Below, in pieces: positions 1 to 11,373 of a stretch of DNA of 64,000 nucleotides (positions within the stretch are counted from its first letter, which is position 1; every line of letters begins with the position of its first letter). Made by a program: the position numbers and the translations under genes. A model generated the notes under the pieces. The model was not told the origin of the DNA, ran no database searches, and saw only the letters and a list, made by a program, of their open reading frames with translations. Location: positions 64,001 through 128,000 of the forward strand of contig JAQGDQ010000109.1 in NCBI GenBank assembly GCA_030141605.1, written 5' to 3'. This DNA comes from Tubiluchus corallicola. Taxonomy: Eukaryota > Priapulida > Priapulimorpha > Priapulimorphida > Tubiluchidae.

Positions 1-562
1 TTCTTGCAACTGTAAATATAAGTAGCAATGATATTAGCATTTAGTGTTACGTACTGATATATATATACTTGTAATTCTATTTTAGCTACTAAAATATCGA
101 TTGCTTTGTATATATATTAGAACAAATCACAACTACAAACTCAAACGACGTGTGGTCAGAAAAGAATCTTTATTCCAAGTAACAATAGGTTTTGAGTAAT
201 GGTAGGATAAATTTGAGTAAGGTTATGGCAAATAACTTTGAGGATGATGACAGTGTCAATGATGAAATACTGGTATGAAGAACAATTACCGCCATTGAAA
301 CAGAATTTTATGATGCTACGTAGTAGATAATATGTGCACCAATACGTGCAATGCTTGGAACAAAATCAAAGATTGTGGATCACCAGTTACGCCTACAATT
401 AAACACTGGCTAGATCAGAGCCACTAACAGTTTATATTACTATATATTACAACATGCTACACAGGTCTAGAAACAAAAATTTTAAGAGGTTGTATAATAA
501 ACTTTCAACTTACCACTTATAACACATAAGATGAGTATTGCGGCTCTTGAGGAGAAAGACAT
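1..562 (-). CDS. Gene C (5' end only): secreted Ig-C1q lectin-like paralog
   Basis: This is the start of a third gene like A and B, cut by the left window edge. Exon 1 is 514-562: the ATG reads from 562 downwards, 49 nt long, ending in phase 1 before a GTAAGT donor. It encodes a hydrophobic signal peptide nearly identical to that of gene A. Exon 2 begins at position 9 after a TTTACAG acceptor and gives V-A-R before leaving the window, the same residues that open Ig domain 1 in gene A. Exon 1, intron 1 and about 330 bp of upstream DNA are close copies of the gene A region at 10,886-11,540, so C and A are a recent tandem pair in the same orientation. Intron 1 carries an insertion that gene A lacks. 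Everything beyond exon 2 is outside the window, so whether C is intact is unknown. Confidence 0.8.
114..455. mobile_element. Insertion in intron 1 of gene C
   Basis: Relative to intron 1 of gene A, about 340 bp are inserted here: the copies match up to about 113 and resume at about 456 (CTACACAGGTCTA...). The inserted DNA contains a 95-bp segment (about 349-449) that recurs at 1,391-1,487 outside the gene, so it belongs to a dispersed repeat. No terminal repeats were recognised. The family is unknown. Confidence 0.5.
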
Positions 563-669
563 TTCGAATGTTAGTTGAAATGCTGAATGTTAAATGTTGA
601 TTCCTCGCGAACTTACGGACTGGCTAGTTATAAACTTTCAAAAAACTAGACCCTATGCGCTGTTGTGTG

Positions 670-727
670 TTTATAACTACTGCACGATTTTTCTAAATGT
701 CACCTGTCTATTAAATGATAGTAGAAA
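670..727 (-). promoter_or_regulatory. Conserved promoter block of gene C
   Basis: On the minus strand this holds TTTCTACTATCATTTA (712-727), GGTGACATTTAG and TCGTGCAG (680-687), followed by a possible TATA box TATAAA (670-675). The block lies 118-165 nt upstream of the gene C ATG. The same elements occur at almost the same distance upstream of gene A and, in the other orientation, gene B. CAGGTG is an E-box. The function is inferred from conservation alone. Confidence 0.55.
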
Positions 728-899
728 ATACGCACGAGATAACTACGAAATGTCACATTTGCATTTCTTCAGCAAATACGTAAAACGACTGTTATCTAGT
801 CGTTTGGGTCTAGTTGTTCCTGACATTTTACACTATTTCATCATTGCACAATCTACAGACACCTGCGTGTATTCCCACAATTCTAGTCATTAAAATGCT

Positions 900-1890
900 G
901 AAACTAAAGTCTTAAAATGCCAACAAATTTAAAATTTATTTTTTCCTTTGTCATAACAAATATACCTTCAGTTGAGTCAGCGTATTTTAGCATGTAAAAT
1001 TAGTTTCAATTTTGTAACTTATACGTCGGTTTTTTTGCCCTCGCTGTTTTGTTGGTACATTAGGACCACAAATTAGTATTAGTTAGATAGTATATCTTTT
1101 CTTTTTTGTAGGTTACAGTCTGCGTAGGCAGTTATGATAAATAAAGACAACCGATATGCAAAAAATGTACAATATAAAACAAGATCTGTAAATACAAAAG
1201 CGATGAGCCCGTGGAAAATTACAAGATATAAAGAAGCAATGTAAAAAATAAATGAATAAATGAAGCATGTACTTACTACAATCATTATAACAATTATTTA
1301 CAATTTGACAATGGGGCAAATGATAAACATATATATATATAGCTCAAAATTTTGCCAAATACAGATTTCACCTGCTATTATAGCGTTTCAACTGCATAAT
1401 GCTTGGAACAAAATCAACGACTGTGGATCACCAATTGCGCCTACAATTAAACACTGGCTAGATTCGAGCCATTAACAGTTTATGTCACTATATTGTTGAT
1501 GAATATGATGTGACATCATACAATGGCAAATCACATGCTCTTCAGACTGGACGGCACGCTATTCCATGTTGTGAATGCACGTCCCTTACTATTTTGGCAC
1601 ATGTCCGATTATTCTGATGGCAGGTTTATGGACTGAAATTTAAGAAACGATCCATAAACACGCACTGTTTGAAAGGTGTGAAACAGGGCCAAAAACTAGA
1701 GATTTTATCGCGCGATTAAACCATTTCTATCTAAGACATATAGAACGGGCACACCCAAAGTTTTACTAAACAAAATTAGCGAAGTTGTTGTGAATCAACA
1801 GATGAGAATTAACCCTTGCTGCTTGTCATAACTAATAAACTTAATCAACTTAACTTTTTGGAAATGGTCAATTACTATTCACTTAGAAAT
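900..1890. other. Gene-free spacer between genes C and A, with one dispersed repeat copy
   Basis: No coding exon with splice signals is visible. The one recognisable item is the second copy, at 1,391-1,487, of the 95-bp repeat found in intron 1 of gene C. Its open frame (ending HWLDSSH) is also legible in the first copy, but I cannot assign it to a protein family. Confidence 0.5.
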
Positions 1891-2730
1891 GCCGAATTGT
1901 CACTTTAGTGATAGAAGCCACATCTGTAGGCAGTTTTCAGCAATATGACCTTTGTTCTAAATTCGATGTTCTGAATCAGCTTGCTGATTACGTTACACTT
2001 AATAATCTGCTTCCTGACAAATACAAGAAACACTATATTACTGAAGAAGATTTACAGTCATATATTTTAAGTTCCATAAATAAGCAACAAGAGACTTTGT
2101 TAGTGCTTTTGGACTTGAGCTCAGCTTTAACGTAGTCGACTAGGAGCTATTACTCAATAGTCTAGAGCATGATAATGGAACCGGTGGTGTGGCTCTGAAT
2201 TAGTTTCAGTCTTCAGCAAGTTTTAATAAACGACACATTATCTAAGAAATCATCTCATTAGTGCAGTTCCTCAAGGCAGTTTCGTGTTTTATATTGTACC
2301 TGCGATAACTTCAAGAAGCTCTTGAAAGTCTTTCTTCCTAGCGTTCAATGATATGCTGACGACAACCAATTACGTCTTTTCTTCAGGCCAGCAGACATAG
2401 CCACAGAAGAAGTTGCTGTTACAGAGAAGGGAAGTTTTATCACTCATGCACGTATTATTATTATTATTTATTATATATGCGTGTGTGTGTATTTATATAT
2501 AAAATCAGAATCCACTCTGTTTCCATACCTTCTTGATTCTGAAAGTCTTCCTATTTTTATTTAGTCAAAGCTACATGTTTATCGCATGTTTAAAAAACAG
2601 GTCTCTAGCATTATCTTCGTAAAATGTGATCGCTTTTACCTAATTCTCTTATATTTGTTGTAATGCTTTTAAATTGTAAAAACAATGTGTACCTCTTATT
2701 ATATGTTCCAATAAAAGTAAACTAAGCTGA
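1890..2730 (+). mobile_element. Degenerate non-LTR retrotransposon (LINE) fragment
   Basis: Reverse-transcriptase landmarks can be read across shifted frames: LLVLLDLSSA (about 2,098-2,130) continuing in another frame as NVVD-ELLLNSLE, then AVPQGS (about 2,260-2,280), and the catalytic box YADDNQL (about 2,351-2,372). Frameshifts and stops make it non-functional. The AT-rich end with an AATAAAA near 2,710 looks like the 3' UTR and tail. It is 5' truncated. The CR1/Jockey/L2-like group is most likely, judging from the LDLSSAFD and YADD spelling. It lies between gene C and the 3' end of gene A. Confidence 0.65.
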
Positions 2731-2946
2731 AAAGTAAAAAGCAAGTTATATACACGTTTACAATTTCTGTATGTGTTTAACTTGGATTGCTTAGTTGTGA
2801 AAAAGAAAACAAAACAAAACGAAAAAAACAGATAGAACAGTTTTGATTTTATTCATGATTTTATTAAATATTCGGAATTACTAAATACTAGTTATATTAC
2901 TGAATAAAAAAAGCATAACTACTACAAAATAAATAGCCGTATGTAA

Positions 2947-2952
2947 TTTATT
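2947..2952 (-). terminator. Candidate polyadenylation signal of gene A
   Basis: TTTATT on the plus strand reads AATAAA on the minus strand, 274 nt past the gene A stop. Other hexamers lie further down near 2,845 and 2,858, so the choice is uncertain. Confidence 0.4.
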
Positions 2953-3225
2953 CCCTTTTGCCTCTGACATATGGCACAATAATCAGCTTAAATATCATAA
3001 TAAAACTTTCAACAATTTCACTTTGCTCTATTTATATGAATGACAAAATCTATTCGAATTTCGTTGGTTTAACTTATTGATGAACAGCGTTTTATCTTTT
3101 AATGCAGATTCACAAAACAGAATTACATCTGAGTGACTGATAACATAACAAATGCGCATTGAAAAACATTTTTTGCCAAATTCTACCAAAGTTTACCAGA
3201 GGCTCAGGTAAAACGATGATAATTA

Positions 3226-3377
3226 TTAATAGTTGTCGCCAATTAAATAACCACTGAACGAATTATGTGGATCAGCATCTGAGAAGGTGCCAACTAGGTA
3301 CTTGATGTAAATTTCATCTCCTTCTTGCAGATTAAGATAAACTGAATTTCCAGTGTGATGAAACCGACCGTCATACC
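3226..3377 (-). CDS. Gene A exon 8 (C1q domain end and stop)
   Basis: 152 nt, acceptor ATTATAG. It starts GYDGRFHH and ends SGYLIGDNY before TAA (3226-3228). Gene B stops three residues earlier, after LIGG. This fits the last strands of a C1q/TNF jelly roll. Confidence 0.85.
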
Positions 3378-6217
3378 CTATAATGACAACAAGAATATTA
3401 CAAGCTAGAAAACTGAAAACTCAGCCAACAACATTTTATCAGTTAAATGCTCTAACCAAGTTAGGTTTCATTTATATTGGTGCCTAAGAGTTTAGTGTGT
3501 TTTACTTTGTTTATTGAAACTTCATAAATTTTTATTATAAAATTACTAGGGACGTTTTTGTTTTTGTTTGTGAATACATTAAATTTTGTCTTTCAATATT
3601 GAGCAACAGTTTATTTGTTTTAAGCATGGCAGAGCTGTGTACAGGCTCTGATTAATTGTATTTACCATTGTTTCATAGTTTGGTATCATCAGCAAACAAA
3701 ATAAAGTCTAGAAAACTGGAAGCTTCATTAATATAAAAAAGAGAAAAACAGACCTAAGATGGACCCTTGCAGGACACCATAATTGATTTACTTCAAAGAA
3801 GAACATATATTATGTATTTGAACTGACTGCCTTCTGTTATGTAAATTACATAACAATTTTAAACTTTACATTCACATCATATTTAAGTCAAATTTCTAAT
3901 TTAGTTGATAGTATTTTGTGGTCAAGAGCTATGAAGGTGAAGTGCAATGCAGTACAATCCACTTAGTACAAAGCAGACTTCGATCCACTAAAGACTGCTA
4001 AGTTATGTAGGTTAAAAGTTTTAAGACGACCCTTTTGTCGTCATCAGTTATTAATGATGTGCGCCCTTGCTTTCTGCAGTTTTTCTGCAGCACTCGATTG
4101 TGATGTTACATAGATTTTCCATACAGGACAATCAACAAAAAATTATTTTCTTCGCAATTCCTAATCAACCATTACTAAACTTGAAAACGTTCATTGCCAA
4201 TCTTGCTTCACCTCCCACATATCTTCATCGGTGAAGTTGTCTTTGCGTTATGTAGACTTGTTAACAGTCAAACAAACTAACAAATTAACAGCAATAGAAA
4301 CATGGCCTCTTTGGCGGAGGTAACAACAAAAACAGTGTTTTTGTACTTTGAAAGACATCAATATAGATACTTAATTAGCATAAAAAACTGTCTAAACTGT
4401 AACCAAAAGTGTCCATAAATAAGTTTGCTAGCAATTTCCGTGCACTCCTAATAAACGGGAAATGGTGTCTGCAAAAGAAAGAAACCTTTGATGCCTGTAT
4501 TTAGCCCGGCCAAGTAGATACTATTAAACGTCTTACCTGAACATCTCATCCACGCAACATCGTTTCCGTTATGAGAAATAGTTGCTACATAATCAGCGTC
4601 TGTGACATAGATCATCATCAAGTGCACTTGGAAAAAATATGTGCCTGGTGAGGGTGCTGTAAATTTTCCTAGAAATGAAAAAATTAAATTAGGGATAGCA
4701 ATTATAACGCCAATACGATATAAGATAGGAAGTAACTGTTAAATTAATAGCTTCAATCATGATATCGCATGAATATACATGAATCTAATAACATCAACAA
4801 CAATAACAGCAGCAGCAGCAGCAGCAACAACAACAACAACAACAACAGCTACAGCAGCAACAGCAATAACCACAACAACCACAACCACTACAACAGCAAC
4901 AGTAACAGCAACCACAACCACCGCCACTGCCACTGCCACCGCAACAGCATCAGTAAAAGCAAAGAAATAACTGCGACGACGACGACGACGGCGGCGGCGG
5001 CGGCGGCGGCAAGAACGAGGCATATTGTACCTTCGTTAAATAATATTGGAATTGTAAGATTATAAACAAACAATTTCTGCATGACGCACATGTTCTACAT
5101 AGATTTTGTTAAATGCTTAACACAATGACGGCAACTATAGGCCTACTGGCAGAAAGCAAACATGACATTGATTTCATGCAATACATTTAATTAAATTACT
5201 GGCCCATACCTGTTGAAGGGCTATATACGTTTCCAAGATTAGTAACGATGTTTGTAAATTTGATTAACTCTTCCTGTATCGTGGCGCCCCAAGTGGTAAA
5301 AGCTAAAGCTGAAACGAATGAGCAAGAAACAAATAAAAACCAGTATCTCCTTTTCTGCTCCTTCTTTCATGTTGAGCTAAGTTTGGCAAGGTTTCACGAT
5401 GCCAATGCAATACACTGTGATGACGATGATAATGATGGCCATAACGTTGATGATGATGAATTTGGCGCAATGTCTAATGTCCTGCAAGTGGATGTCAGGC
5501 CCTGAATCAAAACGTCAGTCATGCATGTAAATGGTAATGTAAAAGGGCAGTGTTATTTTTGGCGACTCAGCTGCTACTGTAGGATTTACAAAGATGACGA
5601 CCGACACGCCAGATACGAAAAAACAGCAAAAAAACAATCTACATAAACAATAGTAATTTTTTATTGCGCAAATAATCAATAACAAATTAACAGGATTACG
5701 AATCGAAGCTTAACTGTGTTGTTGCGGAGGCGGCCAAGAGGTCTATGGTGCAAGTCTGGATCAGACAAACATTGTACATGAAAAAATAGACAAGAAATAT
5801 AAAAATTCAAACAAAAAAGTAAGATAAAAGCTAGCCAGAAACTTTTCCAGTATGTGTTCCTCATGCTGACCAACTACTCATAGCTCGCTGCTATGCAACG
5901 CTAACATGCAATGACTTCGATATGGATCGAACCATCACAATGAAGAGGGGAGGTCGAAAATAAATGGCATCCCTCTCCCCCCCCCCCGGCAAAAGTATCA
6001 AAGTTTAATCAACTGGTAAATTATCACAAAGTGAAATCTCTATGCTATTTGAACTAAGGGCATGAGGATGATTAAAAACAATGTATCGTGAGATGGTGAC
6101 GACGACGAGGACGAAGGTGATGATGATAACGATAATGATGATGATGATGATGATGATGATGATAATAATGACGATGATGAGGAGGAGGAGGAGCAGGATG
6201 AGAATGAGGTTGATGAC

Positions 6218-6286
<69 letters not shown>

Positions 6287-9200
6287 GATGATAATGATAA
6301 TGATGAAAATGATGGTCGTGACGATTAGTATAAAGCAAAGCATTACATGAAATATTCTTAATATAAAGCAATCACTTTTTTAAGGTTTAAGTTAGGTAAT
6401 TAATAAGCGATTTTTTACAAAATTGGTTTATGAACTGAAACTTAAAGGACAAGAAAAGGGTACCTGAAGTAGATTTCAGAAACATTAAAAAATTATATTA
6501 CTTTACAGCATTTTTATGAATATATTGTACTTAAGTTTAACGGCAATATTAAATTACGTCCTTTCCTTGCAAATCTATATTACTTCACGCAATGTTATCT
6601 AAACTTGTTTAAACGATTTACCATTAAAATGGATCATCACGAGAGTTAAAATTTATAGGTTTTATACAGCTTTGCATGCAAAAAGGCAGTACGTCAGTGG
6701 CAAAAAATTTCAAAACGAATTTTTAAGCTTTTTGTAAATGGAAGGTTTTCTTGTGCTTTCGTTATAAAAAGCTTAACAGTTTAACATTACGTACCCCCAC
6801 TAATTGAAATTTCTATTTTGTTTGAACTGCGGGAACCAAGAATATTACTAGCCTGACATTCATACTCTCCAGCATCTTCATATTCTACTTTTGGTATCTG
6901 AAGGACAAATCCAGTCTCGGGTAAGATATTTCCGTCTAGTTTCCAGGTGTAAGTTGGTTCTGGATTGGCATCAGATTCGCATTTTAGTTCCAAAGTTGAT
7001 CCCAAAGTCACATGAGAACTTCCACTAGTAATACTCAAATCTGCATTTTGAGGCTGATCTAGAAAAATTTTTGTCAAATTCACCTGAAATCTGTATATAG
7101 AATTCAATATATTTAATATCACTTGCTCATGGTATCAATAAGACAGTCTTATGATACAAAACAGGCACAAGGTACCTGGTATCAAACAGCTTTGCAAATT
7201 ACTATTATTTTTAGAAAAACTGAATATTACTTGAGAATTTGAAATATTGGATCAAGAGCATTAATCAGGAAAAAGCGTGTCATGCGTAGCAAAAAACGAT
7301 TATATTCAGCCAAAATACTATTAATGTAAATTAGTTATTTTGCTGTTTTTAATAAGTGGATAATGCTTTTGCTTTTTTCCAAGTAATAGCAACTCAGTAA
7401 CTTGAGAAAACTGCTGAGTGTGCGTATACCAGTTTATAACTGTAAAAGAATTTTCGGACTACTTACAAATAACGTTCAGACGAATATTAGGAGTAGGAAT
7501 TGTAAGAGTATGAATCAGCACATGACAAGAAATTATCTTCCCGTTGTCACCATTTTTCCCTTGGCTAAATGCATGACTAAGAGTGCTCACTGACGTACTT
7601 AGCTGAGTTGAGTTGTTCAAAAAGTCTTCTTGTTTGGAGGAAAAAGAAATGTCTTCTTCATCTGAAAGTCACAAAAAGGCAAAATAATGGTTAGAATTTT
7701 GACAGTAAATTGTTAGTCAATTTGCAACCTGAACTCAGTCCTTGACAAGGCTACAAAGTTCAGTCTACTATAAATGTATATTTTATCTCACTCTCAGTCA
7801 TAATTAATTATATGTGCACATGGTTCCAGTAGGACAGGCTACTGACCTAACCTGTAAATATGTGTACTCTGTTTGATTTTATTGGAAATAAAGTAATTAT
7901 TTATATTGCTTGTATAAAGGTCAAAGTGTAGCGCAGAATGCATATTTACAACGTAGCTCCATCTCCTGGCGCCAACTTTGATTACATTTTTTGTAGCTAC
8001 ACAGGTGTGCAGAGTTTTCTGTTTTAAAAATGCTCTTGAATGTTAAGTTGATTGTGAGGTTTACACTGTGAAACATGCAAATTGTGAGTCTACAATGGTC
8101 TGAGTCAGACAAGAAGGCAAAAATGTAAGTATTTACTCTCTTATTTTTCTTATTTTTCCAAAGGTAAATTTAAGAAATTTGCTGTGAACCTGTTAACCTA
8201 AAAACAAATTCCGTTTGCTTGTTTGACAGACAAAAATTTTATGGTTATGGTTATGGTTGATGATTGCATCGAAAATGGTTGTGATGGATCACCTGATTTC
8301 ACAAATAAACTGGTCGAACTATAAAGCAACTTTCCAGTGGCTTAACATAACTGGGACAAATAGTCAAAAATAAAAAATGTATAGACAAACAGACAGCCTA
8401 AATAGAGTAATGCTGTTTGAATTAACGTTATGGATTTCAATCATCGTTAATTCAAAGGCATTTAGTTTTTGGTTATGGGATAATCTAGCGCGAATTAAAA
8501 ACTTCAAAATTTTGCCTCATTACAGATTTGCGAATTAATCTAATTTAATTTATTTCGTTTTGCTGTAATTAAGTTAGTCGGGTCCATACAAAATGAAGCC
8601 TTAATTTCAAACAAGGACTTTCTGCTGATATTATAACAAAACATTGTAAACAATTGTAAGAACGTTGAGCAATAAATACCCGAAGTACTTACCCAAGTAC
8701 CATTTAACTTCAGCAGTTGGATGTACGTCAGCAACAATACATTTGAATGTTTCATCTGATTCGTTGGCTAAGACAGTAACGTCATTTGTAAGTATTTTTT
8801 CGTCGTTTAAGAACATCTCCACTTCCTGCGGCTGCACTATTACACAAATACTTATGCTAAAATAATAGCATTTGTGACTGATTTTAACGATACTAAATGT
8901 ATTTAATTAATATATGGTTGACGTCATTTTAATATGGCAAGGCAAAGACAAAGACATCATACGACTTTCAAACAATGAAATTTATCAGTGGTTCTGCATT
9001 TTGTATGTTGGTGCAATCTTACGTTCATTATTTTTTCATCTTCCACTCTGAAACAAAACTACATAGTTCTGGCGAGCAGAGCAAGGCTGGTATAATTAGT
9101 TAGAAGGAATTAGGCTTTGTTCTTCAAAAAACAGAAATGTCAGGAGAACTGGGTTAAGGACTATCACCCTCATCGTCAGTTAACAAAGTTGAAGAGCAAA

Positions 9201-10451
9201 AGAAGCTCAAAGAAGGATTTCCAGTGAATACTATGTACTGGCGAAAGAGGAAGCTTGCACCACAGAAACTAATCCCACTAACGCAGGCATAAAAATTCAT
9301 TTATCACGGTTCTGTGCCCTCTAATCTGTTACTACCAACATGCCACGCTTATCCGAGACAATCGTTTTATAGATCCTTATAATCTGTGTAACTATAATCT
9401 ACATAATAACCTAGATTATTATACAGATTAATCTAGGTATAACTAGTGGACGTTTTTGACTGTGTCAGAAACTGTGGTAAGATTCTGCTTCTGTGACTAG
9501 AGATGCTTTATGTGTTCAAATAAAAAATGTTTGTTGTTAACGTCATGTAGCAAGTACTGTTGTGCTTGATTGTAAAAGCGTCGCTGAAATCAGAACTTGT
9601 CAATTTTTCACCAGTAGTCCAACTTTCTTATGTTTAGCCAGTGATCTTGAGCTACAGCGTCCACCAAAATCAGAGAAACTTAAACCATTCGATTCGTCTC
9701 ATCTAGATCTTTCATTTGATATACTACGTGATACTGCTTCTCGACACTACACGACCCACCGAGCACTCGGATTTCGAATTTTGCCTCCTACCGGAAAATG
9801 TTCCCATACACAAATGGCGACAATAACTCGAACCCACCTATCCGCGTAACAAAAATTGTAGGCCTAGCTCAAAAAACTGTAGGAGGAGATCCAGCGTAAC
9901 GAAAAAACTTGTCCTGATTGGTCCGTGACTTTTGACCCGGAGTGACGGTCGTGTGTAAACATAAATGTCCCTACCCGAGGAGTGTGCCCTATGAGTTTCG
10001 TGAGCCTAGCCCTATGCATGTGCGTGTTATTAAAAAAACAAAAAGAGACAAGATATAATAAAAAGGAACATTAAAAACCGGGGGTAAATCAAGAAGATGC
10101 TATAAGCAGAATCTTAATAATATAGAAATTGCACATACCGTATACTTCAAACATATATACACTGCACGCAGGGATTACATAAAAATGCAGCATACCAACA
10201 GAATGCATGCACTTGCAAAGTCAGTCAACCAGTCAGTCAGTCAGTCAATTAGTCAACCAGTCAGTGAGTCAGTGAGTGAGTGAGTGAGTGAGTGAGTGAG
10301 CGAGTGAGCGAGCGAGCGAGTCAGTCAGTCAGTCAGTCAGTCAGTCAGTCAGTCAGTCAGTCAGTCAGTCAGTCAGTCAGTCAGTCAGTCAGTCAGTCAG
10401 TCAGTCAGTCAGTCAGTCAGTCAGTCAGTCAGTCAGTCAGTCAGTCAGTCA

Positions 10452-10529
<78 letters not shown>

Positions 10530-11019
10530 TGTCCGTCTATAGGTACGTCGGTCCACCTATAATAACATTTTACCTATTACTGTTAGTTTTGCTGGATCAG
10601 ACTCCTGCTCAATATCAGGAGCTTCGAAAAGTCGACACACGTAGGTGCCGTCATCTTCCAAGACACTGACATCATCAATTTGAATGCTGTGCAGTCCTGT
10701 GCATATTACTGGGTTGTTGTACATATAAGAAATTTTTCCTGTGACAGTAAGAAGATTTCCATCTTTCAGCCACGTAACGTTATAATTGAAAACAGACACG
10801 AGTCTCATGTTGATTCTGCATTCAAGTTCTGCTGTTGATCCCTGCATGACTACAGTACTAGAAGGCTGCATGTCAAAATATTCACTCCTTGCAACTGTAA
10901 ATATAAGTAACAACGATATTTTAGTGTTACGTACTGGTACCAATATATATAATACACACGCACGCGCGCATGCACACACACACACACACGCACACATAAA
11001 TATATATAATGTATGCGTT

Positions 11020-11062
<43 letters not shown>

Positions 11063-11209
11063 GCGTGTGCGTGTGCGTGTGCGTGTGTGTGTATTAGAAC
11101 CTGTTACACAGGTCTACAAACAAAAATTTTAAGAGGTTGCATAATAAACTTTCAACTTACCACTTATAACACATAAGATGAGTATTGCTGCTCTTGAGGA
11201 GAAAGACAT
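3226..11209 (-). CDS. Gene A: secreted three-Ig plus C1q-domain protein (variable Ig lectin-like)
   Basis: This is an eight-exon gene, CDS 1,356 nt, 451 aa. In transcription order the exons are 11209-11161, 10894-10574, 8836-8693, 7661-7467, 7058-6795, 5308-5210, 4668-4537 and 3377-3226. All seven introns are phase 1 with GT-AG ends. The signal peptide is MSFSSRAAILILCVISG. Ig1 is at residues 17-123 (Cys in ELECRIN and GTYVCRLF). Ig2 is at about 124-236, split over two exons (ETFKC and IISCHV). Ig3 is I-set, about 237-324 (LELKCES, YTWKLDG, AGEYECQAS). The C1q domain is at 325-451 (LAFTT, GKFTAP, GTYFF, ATISHNGNDV, SGYLIG). No transmembrane segment or collagen stretch is seen, so it should be secreted. 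Ig-C1q proteins of this kind are known in gastropods as relatives of FREPs and are thought to be soluble recognition lectins. The ligand is unknown. It is a paralog of gene B (head to head) and gene C (tandem). An AATAAA on the minus strand at 2947-2952 may end the transcript. Confidence 0.88.
3550..4010 (-). mobile_element. LINE reverse-transcriptase relic in intron 7 of gene A
   Basis: On the minus strand the remnants read ALDHKILSTKLE (about 3,900-3,935), then GVLQGSILG (about 3,745-3,772), then LFYINE, and the catalytic box FADDTK (about 3,683-3,702), with a frameshift between them. The order and spacing match the RT palm of non-LTR elements. It is decayed and in the same orientation as gene A. 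Confidence 0.65.
4537..4668 (-). CDS. Gene A exon 7 (C1q domain, central strands)
   Basis: 132 nt, one codon shorter than in gene B. GKFTAPSPGTYFF and ATISHNGNDVAWMRCSG are conserved. The segment between them (MMIYVTDADYV) differs almost entirely from gene B (TSDYNMDYTNSL). The donor is GTAAGA and the acceptor TTCTAG. Confidence 0.85.
4795..5010. repeat. Compound trinucleotide repeat in intron 6 of gene A
   Basis: Runs of CAA/CAG/ACA (4,795-4,930) pass into CCACTG units, then GAC (about 4,974-4,990) and GGC (about 4,990-5,010). All open frames over it are low-complexity artefacts. Confidence 0.9.
5210..5308 (-). CDS. Gene A exon 6 (C1q domain, strands A-A')
   Basis: 99 nt, phase 1-1. It encodes the C1q entry ALAFTT followed by FTNIVTNLGNVYSPSTG, which matches FKDIVTDTGKAYNTSTG of gene B. 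It is three codons shorter than the gene B exon. The acceptor is TTTCAG and the donor GTATGG. Confidence 0.82.
6105..6320. repeat. (GAT)n microsatellite in intron 5 of gene A
   Basis: GAT/GAA/GAG triplets with a pure (GAT) core at about 6,213-6,285. It lies between exons 6 and 5 of gene A. Its poly-Asp, poly-Met and poly-His frames are spurious. Confidence 0.92.
6795..7058 (-). CDS. Gene A exon 5 (Ig domain 3, I-set)
   Basis: 264 nt, one codon longer than in gene B. A G-run at the donor (AGT GGG G|GTACGT) adds a Gly at the exon end. It contains LELKCESDANPEPTYTW and the YEDAGEYECQASN motif typical of I-set domains. The acceptor is TTCTAG. Confidence 0.88.
7467..7661 (-). CDS. Gene A exon 4 (second half of Ig domain 2)
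   Basis: 195 nt, phase 1-1, exactly the length of gene B exon 4. It begins DEEDISFSSKQEDF and contains STSVSTLSHAF and the second Ig Cys in KIISCHV. The acceptor is TTTCAG and the donor GTAAGT. Confidence 0.85.
8693..8836 (-). CDS. Gene A exon 3 (first half of Ig domain 2)
   Basis: 144 nt, phase 1-1, the same length as in gene B. It starts VQPQEVEMFLND and has the first Cys (ETFKCIV) and Trp (EVKWYLG) of a C-type Ig fold. The acceptor is TAATAG and the donor GTAAGT. Confidence 0.85.
9409..9438. repeat. Perfect 10-bp hairpin in intron 2 of gene A
   Basis: ACCTAGATTA (9,409-9,418) and TAATCTAGGT (9,429-9,438) are exact inverted copies around a 10-base loop. No function is apparent. Confidence 0.5.
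10216..10532. repeat. Tetranucleotide array (AGTC)n then (TCTG)n just inside intron 2 of gene A
   Basis: CAGT/GAGT units, then about 130 bp of pure AGTC, then about 80 bp of TCTG. The array ends about 40 bp from the exon 2 donor. The sharp unit switch suggests point mutation followed by expansion. Confidence 0.93.
10574..10894 (-). CDS. Gene A exon 2 (Ig domain 1)
   Basis: 321 nt, acceptor TTTACAG, donor GTAAAA. It encodes a complete V-type Ig fold: SEYFDMQPSS at the start, Cys in ELECRIN, Trp in NVTWLKDG, and the DDGTYVCRL motif. It aligns throughout with exon 2 of gene B but has one extra codon. NVTW is a potential N-glycosylation sequon. Confidence 0.88.
10965..11093. repeat. (CA)n/(GT)n microsatellite in intron 1 of gene A
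   Basis: CACACG tract, a short AT-rich break, then GTGTGT/GTGCGT to 11,093. Gene C has only a short TATATA run at the matching place. Confidence 0.93.
11161..11209 (-). CDS. Gene A exon 1 (signal peptide)
   Basis: ATG at 11209. The 49 nt encode 16 codons plus one base, followed by donor GTAAGT. The length equals exon 1 of genes B and C, and the hydrophobic core AAILILCVI suits a signal peptide. Confidence 0.85.
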
Positions 11210-11316
11210 TTCGAATGTTAGTTGGAATGCTGAATGTTAAATGTTGATTCCTCGTGAACTTACGGACTGGCTAGTTATAAACTTTCAAAAAACTAGACCC
11301 TAGGCGCTGTTGTGTG

Positions 11317-11373
11317 TTTATAGATCTGCACGATTTTTCTAAATGTCACCTGTCTATTAAATGATAGTAGAAA
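11317..11373 (-). promoter_or_regulatory. Conserved promoter block of gene A
   Basis: Reading the minus strand: TTTCTACTATCATTTA (11,358-11,373), an E-box-containing AGGTGACATTTAG, TCGTGCAG (11,326-11,333), then a TATAAA candidate (11,317-11,322). It sits 117-164 nt upstream of the ATG, the same as in gene C to within a base. The transcription start would lie roughly 80 nt upstream of the ATG if the TATA box is real. Confidence 0.6.

Noticed and set aside
9562-9849. 95-codon plus-strand frame in intron 2 of gene A
   Set aside because: Antisense to gene A, no domain, no paralogous counterpart in gene B.
10292-10669. 125-codon plus-strand frame (SVSQ/SVCL repeats)
   Set aside because: Translation of the AGTC/TCTG microsatellite running into the antisense of gene A exon 2.
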